A stretch of 37,349 nucleotides of DNA from Acidimicrobiia bacterium. GTDB lineage: Bacteria; Actinomycetota; Acidimicrobiia; Acidimicrobiales; CATQHL01. Location: positions 1 through 37,349 of the forward strand of contig VXXM01000083.1 of NCBI GenBank assembly GCA_009835395.1, read 5' to 3'. Both the position numbers and the translations under genes were made by a program. Positions 31,723-37,349 of the stretch are shown in pieces. The notes under the pieces were generated by a model. The model did no database searches and was not told where the DNA came from. It saw only the letters and a list, made by a program, of their open reading frames with translations. The first letter of the stretch is position 1. Each line of letters opens with the position of its first letter.

Positions 31723-32463
31723 TCAGGCGCTCGCCGGTTCGCCGACGAGTTCGGGGTCCTCCCTGTAGAGCCACACGCCCAGGGCGAACACCCAGAAGCT
31801 GATGGGGAAGATGGCGATGGAACTGATGCTCGTCAGCGCTTCGGCTCCGTCGGCGTTGATGCCGATGAGCGCCAGCACCAGCGCCACGAGTGAGATCAGC
31901 GCAATCCCCATTGCAGCCGACTTGCGCCAGCCGGTGAACCGGCGGGCCAAACCGCACCCCACGAAGAGATAACCCGGGTAGATGGTCATCAGAATCGAGA
32001 ACTGGACCGCTGCATCCATGGCGTTGAAGTTCTGAGCGAACGGCCAGTACTCCTCGAACGCGAACCCGGCGGCATCCGAGATGCGGACGCTGAGGACGAT
32101 GGCCCAGTCCAGGAGGGCCGAGGCGATGCCGGCGACGGCGCTGATGCCGACCGTCAGGAGCCCTGCCCGCGTCACGGCGTCACCGCCGGATCCGCCCCGA
32201 CCACGTGGCCACAGCCCAACCAGCCCGCCCAGAAGGAGCATGTGGCCGAGCAGGTAGAAGGTGCCGGTGAGGAGGGTTGCATCGGTGTTCTCGACCTTGG
32301 TGACGAGCACGTCCTCCACGGTGGTCAGATCGGTGCCCAAGACCATGTCGATGATCAGGACGCTGGGTGTGAATATGCCGGAGAGGAACACGGTGACGAT
32401 GCCGACGGCGAGCATCAGTCCTGTCGTCTGGGTTCCGTTCAAATCCTTGAGCGACTTCAGCAT
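31723..32463 (-). CDS. Multi-pass membrane protein, unknown (paralogue B)
   Basis: Family not recognised. Start at the ATG at 32463, where AAGGAGG (complement of 32468-32472) is close upstream; a longer open frame has an arginine-rich start unlike its paralogue and was not used. The 246 residues have about six hydrophobic segments. The N-terminus LKSLKDLNGTQTTGLMLAVG aligns with YLKSLNSYKLCGLMLVTG of paralogue A, as do GHMLLLGGLVGLWP and GHVLMLGGIAALWP. The two genes are separated by 112 bases and point the same way, so this is a tandem duplication followed by strong divergence. It diverges from the P450 gene. Confidence 0.75.
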   Translation of the reverse strand: MLKSLKDLNGTQTTGLMLAVGIVTVFLSGIFTPSVLIIDMVLGTDLTTVEDVLVTKVENTDATLLTGTFYLLGHMLLLGGLVGLWPRGRGGSGGDAVTRAGLLTVGISAVAGIASALLDWAIVLSVRISDAAGFAFEEYWPFAQNFNAMDAAVQFSILMTIYPGYLFVGCGLARRFTGWRKSAAMGIALISLVALVLALIGINADGAEALTSISSIAIFPISFWVFALGVWLYREDPELVGEPASA

Positions 32464-32673
32464 GCGTCCTCCTTCGCATGGGGCGGGATCGTGCCGCCTG
32501 CGGCGAGAGCGAGGCTGATTCCTGACAAGGCGGCGACCATCCCGACTTGGACGGGCCGAATCTACCACTTCGAGCGAGGGCGCTGGCGACCGGGTACATC
32601 ACGAGGCGTTTGATGGCAGCAGCGCGCCTGCCTTCGCCGCCGTAGGTGCGCCGGATGCGGCGTCCCCCAGCGG

Positions 32674-32696
32674 CTCTACCATCTCCGATGGTGGAG
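32674..32696. promoter_or_regulatory. Inverted repeat before the P450 gene
   Basis: CTCTACCATC-TCC-GATGGTGGAG forms a 10-bp stem with a single T-G wobble, 20-42 bases before the P450 ATG at 32716. It overlaps a possible -10 (TACCAT). It could be an operator for a dimeric repressor or a leader hairpin. The rest of the 252-base divergent region between 32464 and 32715 holds nothing else I can identify. Confidence 0.45.
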
Positions 32697-32715
32697 ACGT
32701 CGAGGGTTGCGTGCG

Positions 32716-33915
32716 ATGAGTGACGAACTGCTGCGCCGGATCGTGACCGATCCCGGCGTGATCGCCGACCCTTACCCGCTGCTGCGGGAGTTGCGAGAGA
32801 CGTCTCCCGTGCACAAGCTCGGTTTCGCCGACTACTGGATCCTCTCACGCTTCGAGGACTGCCGGGCTGTGCTGCGCGATCAGCGACTGGGCAAACCCGG
32901 CGCGGGCGACCTGGTGCCGTCGCTGCGGGGCGCTCCGACCCGCGACGCCGGCGGCGACCGGTCGATGCTGTTCCTGAACCCTCCCGATCACACGCGCATC
33001 AGGGCTCTGGTGAGCCGCGCTTTCACGCCGCGGCGTGTCGAGCAGTTGCGAGCCTCCATCGAGACCATGACGGCCGAGTTGCTCGACGACTTGGCCGCAG
33101 GCGGTGGCGACGACCTGATGGCCCGGCTGGCCTTCCCGCTTCCGGCGAACGTCATCAGCGAGCTCGTCGGCATCCCCCGGAGCGAGCGCGACTGGCTGCG
33201 GCCGCTGATTCTCGACCTTGCCGCCACGCTGGAGCCGGGACGCGGCGCCGAGGATGCCGAACGGGCCCGGGTCTCGCGCGACAAGGTCCGGGACTACCTG
33301 GCGGATCTGATCGACCGGCGGCGCGCCGAGCCGGCCGACGACCTGCTGTCGGGGATGATCGCAGCCGCCGACGGCACTGACAGGCTCACGCAGGGCGAGA
33401 TGGTGATGAGCGTGATCCTGATCTACGGCGCGGGGTTCGAAACCACGACGAACCTGATCGGCAACATGGTGCTCACCCTGCTCCGCAACCCCGACCAGTT
33501 CGCCCGCCTGCGTGCCGACCGGTCGCTGGTGCCGGCCACGGTGGAGGAGGTGCTGCGCTACGAGCCACCTGTCCAGGTCGACAGCCGCTACGCGTTCGAG
33601 GACGTCGAGGTCGCCGGCCACGTCGTGCAGAAGGGCTTCGTCGTGATGACGCTGCTGGGGGCGGCCAACCGGGACCCTGCGGTCATCGAGGATCCCGATC
33701 GCTTCGACGTGGGCCGCAGCGAGATCCCGCTGCTGTCGTTCTCCTCCGGGATCCACTACTGCCTCGGGGCCTCGCTGGCCCGCCTCGAGGCGCAGGTGGT
33801 GCTGGCCGGGCTGCTCGACAGGTTCTCGACTTGGACGCTCCTGGAGGAATCCCCGCCGTGGAAGCCTCGTCTCACCCTCCGGGGCCTGGCCCGGCTGCCG
33901 GTGGCTCTCTCGTAG
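32716..33915 (+). CDS. Cytochrome P450
   Basis: Soluble bacterial P450 of 399 residues (ATG at 32716; a TTG three codons earlier is possible). The fold markers are intact: oxygen-activation I-helix AGFETT (239-244), ExxR Glu278-Arg281 in EEVLRYEPPV, and heme loop FSSGIHYCLG with the ligand Cys349. NPPDHTRIRALVSRAFTPR is the C-helix region found in bacterial class I enzymes. It needs a ferredoxin and reductase, neither of which is in the window. No substrate can be deduced. It stands alone between the tandem membrane genes (divergent) and a peptide-type permease (convergent, 17 bases apart). Confidence 0.94.
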   Translation: MSDELLRRIVTDPGVIADPYPLLRELRETSPVHKLGFADYWILSRFEDCRAVLRDQRLGKPGAGDLVPSLRGAPTRDAGGDRSMLFLNPPDHTRIRALVSRAFTPRRVEQLRASIETMTAELLDDLAAGGGDDLMARLAFPLPANVISELVGIPRSERDWLRPLILDLAATLEPGRGAEDAERARVSRDKVRDYLADLIDRRRAEPADDLLSGMIAAADGTDRLTQGEMVMSVILIYGAGFETTTNLIGNMVLTLLRNPDQFARLRADRSLVPATVEEVLRYEPPVQVDSRYAFEDVEVAGHVVQKGFVVMTLLGAANRDPAVIEDPDRFDVGRSEIPLLSFSSGIHYCLGASLARLEAQVVLAGLLDRFSTWTLLEESPPWKPRLTLRGLARLPVALS

Positions 33916-33932
33916 ACCTTCTCCGGTCGCCC

Positions 33933-34835
33933 TCAGATCAGCGACTGGCGGACGTCGAAGCGGCGCATCAGCGTGTCGCCGATGTAGTTGACCGCCATCA
34001 GGGTGCAGAACATCACGATGGCCGGGTAGATCGTCAGGTGCGGAGCGTCTGCGAGCTTGCCCTTGGCGACCGCCAGGATGCCGCCCCAGGTGATGGCAGG
34101 CGAAGGCACGCTCTTGCCGATGAAGCTGAGCCCGCCCTCGCCCACGATCACCAGGCCCAGGCCCAGGAAGGTGAACGCCACCACGATGGGCACCAGGTTG
34201 GGCAGCACTTCGCGGAACAGCAGCCGGGACGTACGCGCCCCCATGCAACGCGCCGCGGTCACGAACTCCCGCTCGCGGAAGCGCAGTGTCTGCGCCCTGA
34301 CGATGCGCGCCACGGCGCGCGCGGCCAGGATCGTGACCGCAATGATGACGTTGCGGGTGTTCTGCTCGAGCACTGTGACGATGAACAGGGCCAGGATCAG
34401 CGCCGGTAGAGAAAGCAGGATGTTGATCACGGCGCTGAGGGCCGTGTCGACCCATCCGCCGAAGAAGCCCGCCAGCAGCCCCATCAGCCCGCCGACCAGG
34501 ATCCCGACCGCAACGGCGATCGCCGCGATCAGCAACGAGAGGCGACCTCCCCAGATGACCCGGGCGAACATGTCGCGGCCCAACTCGTCGGTGCCGAACC
34601 AGTGTGACCGTCCGACTCCCTGCAGAACGTTCCGGGAGTAGCCGTCGGGGTCGGCGAGAAACCCCAGCACCGGAGCGAACAAGACGAAGAAGACCAGCGC
34701 CGCCAGCCAGATGGCCGCCAGCCAGAAGCCCAGTGGCTGCTCGGCCAGGCGCCGGCGGCCGGCGCCCCTGCCGCGAGTCTCTCGCCCCCGCAGGATGGCG
34801 AGGCTGTCGCGGCCCGGAATGGCTGGGACCTTCAT
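33933..34835 (-). CDS. Dipeptide/oligopeptide-type ABC permease (DppC-like)
   Basis: Inner-membrane permease of a peptide/nickel/opine-type importer. From the ATG at 34835 it has 300 residues; the frame stays open upstream but overlaps the DppB gene, so I do not use it. The N-terminal half has the class hallmark HWFGTDELGRDMFARVIWGGR, and the coupling loop is REREFVTAARCMGARTSRLLFREVLPN. About six membrane spans. ATGA overlap with the preceding permease gene indicates coupled translation. The ATPase genes of the system are not in the window; they may lie beyond the right edge. The ligand is unknown, since this class also carries opines, sugars and other small compounds. Confidence 0.93.
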   Translation of the reverse strand: MKVPAIPGRDSLAILRGRETRGRGAGRRRLAEQPLGFWLAAIWLAALVFFVLFAPVLGFLADPDGYSRNVLQGVGRSHWFGTDELGRDMFARVIWGGRLSLLIAAIAVAVGILVGGLMGLLAGFFGGWVDTALSAVINILLSLPALILALFIVTVLEQNTRNVIIAVTILAARAVARIVRAQTLRFREREFVTAARCMGARTSRLLFREVLPNLVPIVVAFTFLGLGLVIVGEGGLSFIGKSVPSPAITWGGILAVAKGKLADAPHLTIYPAIVMFCTLMAVNYIGDTLMRRFDVRQSLI

Positions 34836-35788
34836 CGGTTCCGTACCCTGACGCGAGGATCCAGCAGCGGGTAGGTGGCGTCCACGAGCATGTTCGTGGC
34901 CACGAACGCCGCCGCGATGAGGGCGACGAGGGTCTGGACGACCAGGAAGTCCTGATTGAACACGGCCGAGATGAGGTACGTGCCCATGCCGTCCAGGTCG
35001 AAGATGATCTCCACCACGAGCGCGCCGTTGATTAGCTGCGCGGCGTTCAACCCGGCCACCGTCACGACCGTGAAACTGGACGGGCGCAGCACGTGGCGCA
35101 GCAGGATCCACCAGCGTGGCAGGCCCTTCGCCCGTGCCGCCTCCACGTAGTCCTCCTGAAGCGTTGTGATGACGTCGCTTCGCAGCAGGCGCAGGAAGAA
35201 CGGCATGATTCCCGCCGTGAGAGTGGCCACGGGCAGCACCAGCGACTTCCAGTGCGCCAGGAGGCCGGCCGTGGGGCTGACGTAGCCACCCAGGTCGAAC
35301 CATCCCAGCTTGGCGGCGAAAATCAATGCCAGCACCACACCCAGGACGAACGAGGGCAGAGCCAGCAGCGAGAACGCCCCGCCGGTGATGAGGCGATCAA
35401 CCCAGGTGTCCCGCCGCACGGCGCTCAGCATGCCCAGCGGGATCGAGACGATCACGCTCAGCACCGTGGTGTAGAGAATCAGCCAGGCGGTGACCGGGAC
35501 CTTGTCACGCAGGCTCTCGGTCACTTGAATCCCGTTGCGGTAGGACTCGCCGAGGTCCCCGGTGAGCATGTTTCCGAGCCAGGCGCCGTACTGCGCGAAC
35601 AGGCCGCGGTCGAGTTCCAGCCGTTCCCGGCATTCGGCCAGCAGTTCCTCGGTGGCGCCGGTGCCTACCGACAGGAAGCACGGGTCGCTCGGCAGGAGGC
35701 TGAGCATCCAGTAGGTGACGAATGTCACGACGAGCACCACGGCGGCCGTCTGCACCAGCCTGCTCGCAAGCCGTCGCAGGAACGCCAC
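34832..35788 (-). CDS. Dipeptide/oligopeptide-type ABC permease (DppB-like)
   Basis: Partner permease, 318 residues. The N-terminus has a short cytoplasmic tail and the first membrane span (LVQTAAVVLVVTFVTYWMLS), followed by a large periplasmic loop typical of DppB; it contains two Cys (PCFLS and LAECRERL). LGDLGESYRNGIQVTESLRD-like sequence and the coupling loop EDYVEAARAKGLPRWWILLRHVLRP mark the family. It ends in a 4-base ATGA overlap with the DppC gene and starts 52 bases after the binding-protein gene. Confidence 0.93.
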   Translation of the reverse strand: MAFLRRLASRLVQTAAVVLVVTFVTYWMLSLLPSDPCFLSVGTGATEELLAECRERLELDRGLFAQYGAWLGNMLTGDLGESYRNGIQVTESLRDKVPVTAWLILYTTVLSVIVSIPLGMLSAVRRDTWVDRLITGGAFSLLALPSFVLGVVLALIFAAKLGWFDLGGYVSPTAGLLAHWKSLVLPVATLTAGIMPFFLRLLRSDVITTLQEDYVEAARAKGLPRWWILLRHVLRPSSFTVVTVAGLNAAQLINGALVVEIIFDLDGMGTYLISAVFNQDFLVVQTLVALIAAAFVATNMLVDATYPLLDPRVRVRNR

Positions 35789-35840
35789 GGGGCTCAGACT
35801 TCCGGCGGGGGGCGTTCCCGGGCGACCGTGCCTGCCGGAC

Positions 35841-37349
35841 TCACTGCTCCAGCCAGGTCTCGGTGAGGAACGTCCGCCCTTCCAGGATGTTCAGCACGGG
35901 GCGGCCGTCCGGGGACGGCAGCGAGATCCAGCCCAGGTTCTGGACCTCGTGGTGATGGGGGATGAGCCAGCGCACCCAGTGCAGCCAGATGTTGTGCACG
36001 CCGCCGGCGAGGGCGCGGTTGACCTCCTCGGCGATCCGGCGCAACTCGTCGCGGTCGTCGGTGAGCGTGGCGCTCGCGAGGGCGGCGTCGATTTCCGGGT
36101 TGTTGATGCGCCCCATGTTGATGGCGATGAATCCCGTGTACGCGGAGTCCCACCAGATGCGCTCGTTCTGGACGGTGGCGCCGTTGTGGTTCCGCCAGAC
36201 GGCAGCCTGGAAGTTCCCCATGACGGCATTGAGGATCAGCGTTCCCTGATCGAGTTGCTGGATCTGCACGTCGATGCCGCAGTCGGCCCACATCTGGGCG
36301 AGTAGTTCCGCGCCGGTCCGGTAGTGGGCATCGGGAGTCGTACCGAGGGTGATCGTGCCCGGATCTCCGATCTCGGCCCACAGCGCCCGACCCGCCTCGA
36401 GGTCGTAGCCCGGGAAGCCGGTGTCGGGGAGGTAGCCGGGGGTGTTGGGGGCGAACGGGCCATTGGCGATGTCGAACTCGCCGCCGGTGCGCAGCAGGTT
36501 GTAGGTCTCGTGGTCGGTGCAGTGAGCCAGCGCTTGCCGGGCGCGGACGTCGTCGAACGGCGCCCGGGCGTTGTTGAGCATCACGTAGAGGGTCTGGAGG
36601 AGGCTCTGCTCCTCGATGGTCTTGAAATTCTCCTTGTAGTGCTCGAAGTCCAGGCCGAGGTCGTAGTGCGTCACCGTGATGTCACCGGTCTCCAGCGCCA
36701 GCCTGCGGGCATCCGGCTCGACGTACGGGCGGTACACGATGCGATCCAGGTAAGGCAGGGCGCGGCCCTCCGCATCGGTCCGCCAGTAGTTCGGGTTGCG
36801 TTCCACGACGAGTTCGTCGTCGGGAATCCACGACTTGAACACGAAGGGACCGGTGCCGACGGGATTGGACGCTCCGTCGGGATCGTCGTGCTGGCTCGGG
36901 GCCGCCAGATAGCCCATCTGGCCGGTCAGGCCGGCCGGCAGGCCGGCGAACGGGGCGTTGCTGTGGAAATCCAGGGTGAGGTCGTCGATCACCTCCCAAC
37001 CCTCCACGCGGTCGAACAGCTGCTGGGCGAGAGGATTAGACATGACGCCCTGGAAGTGCCGGGCCAGAGCGTGGGCATCGGCGGGTGTGCCGTCGTGGAA
37101 CTGGATACCGGGGCGCATCCGGAACGTCCAAGTGGTGAAGTCCTCGTTGGCCTCGAAGGACTCCAGCAGGTACGGCCGGGGTGTACCGGTCTCGTCCTCG
37201 ATGACCAGTGGATCGAAGACGGCCCGCATGACGGCATGGCACGACACGGCGCACTGGGTCGTCGTCGGGTTCCAGCCGTCGGCGGTCTCCGCCTCGACGC
37301 CGAACACCAGCGTGCCGCCATAGACGGGCCCGGAGGTGGGCTCGGGTGC
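35841..37349 (-). CDS. Family 5 (peptide-type) ABC substrate-binding protein, 5' end cut off
   Basis: Extracytoplasmic binding protein (SBP_bac_5, PF00496). The reading frame runs off the right edge of the window; the first visible residues (APEPTSGPVYGGTLVFG) are those that normally follow the lipoprotein signal and a short linker, so only the signal region is missing. About 502 residues are present. Family features: GGTLVFGVEAETADGWNPT at the mature start, YLLESFEANEDFTTWTFRMR and GIQFHDGTPADAHALARHF, and GTGPFVFKSWIPDDELVVERN. A GTG at 37307 could start an open frame, but the in-frame sequence upstream of it still resembles the family, so I treat the gene as partial. Ligand unknown. It precedes the DppB and DppC genes on the minus strand. 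Confidence 0.9.
   Translation of the reverse strand, partial: APEPTSGPVYGGTLVFGVEAETADGWNPTTTQCAVSCHAVMRAVFDPLVIEDETGTPRPYLLESFEANEDFTTWTFRMRPGIQFHDGTPADAHALARHFQGVMSNPLAQQLFDRVEGWEVIDDLTLDFHSNAPFAGLPAGLTGQMGYLAAPSQHDDPDGASNPVGTGPFVFKSWIPDDELVVERNPNYWRTDAEGRALPYLDRIVYRPYVEPDARRLALETGDITVTHYDLGLDFEHYKENFKTIEEQSLLQTLYVMLNNARAPFDDVRARQALAHCTDHETYNLLRTGGEFDIANGPFAPNTPGYLPDTGFPGYDLEAGRALWAEIGDPGTITLGTTPDAHYRTGAELLAQMWADCGIDVQIQQLDQGTLILNAVMGNFQAAVWRNHNGATVQNERIWWDSAYTGFIAINMGRINNPEIDAALASATLTDDRDELRRIAEEVNRALAGGVHNIWLHWVRWLIPHHHEVQNLGWISLPSPDGRPVLNILEGRTFLTETWLEQ

Noticed and set aside
34836-35303. Extended N-terminus of the DppC-like permease
   Set aside because: It overlaps the DppB-like gene and lacks similarity; the ATGA overlap at 34832-34835 is the typical junction.

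Overview
The window is a very GC-rich bacterial chromosome segment. Its features suggest an actinobacterium, possibly of the Acidimicrobiia type: strong G/C bias at third codon positions, several genes with a -10-like box only 6-10 bases before the start codon (leaderless style), and actinobacterial-looking P450, luciferase-like monooxygenase and MFS genes. This placement is inference; there is no rRNA or other marker gene here. I saw no tRNA, rRNA, CRISPR array, transposase or phage gene.

The theme of roughly positions 5500-28700 is removal of N-methyl groups and one-carbon metabolism on tetrahydrofolate (THF). Left arm, minus strand: a NitT/TauT-type ABC importer (permease, binding protein, permease) followed by glycerol kinase. 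Diverging from it on the plus strand are two dimethylglycine/sarcosine-dehydrogenase-like FAD-GcvT fusion proteins and an MttB-family methyltransferase. After a hairpin and a probable operator/promoter come a corrinoid protein, a DUF1638 protein, a PF13769 ('virulence factor') protein, a methyl-THF:corrinoid methyltransferase, a [2Fe-2S]/ASKHA reductive activator of corrinoid proteins and a second MttB homologue. Both MttB homologues read through without an in-frame stop, so they are of the non-pyrrolysine type whose characterised members demethylate betaines.

The middle holds a convergent MFS transporter, a GFA-type zinc protein and an IclR regulator. A minus-strand operon of a third FAD-GcvT oxidoreductase with etfB and etfA follows. 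Diverging from it are fhs (formyl-THF ligase) and a divergent metF. Read together: a methylated amine is imported; one methyl goes MttB -> corrinoid protein -> THF; the remaining methyls are oxidised by the FAD-GcvT enzymes to methylene-THF with electrons passing to ETF; MetF (oxidative direction) and Fhs (reverse) would carry C1 units to formate with ATP gain. FolD is not in the window. Glycine betaine -> dimethylglycine -> sarcosine -> glycine is the simplest reading, but the substrate is not proven by sequence. Matching 15-bp inverted repeats before the corrinoid gene and between the ETF operon and fhs suggest co-regulation, plausibly by the IclR protein.

The right part is more mixed: the ATPase that could serve the left-hand importer, a luciferase-like flavin monooxygenase, two tandem paralogous membrane proteins of unknown function, a cytochrome P450, and a dipeptide/oligopeptide-type ABC importer (two permeases and a binding protein cut off by the right edge).
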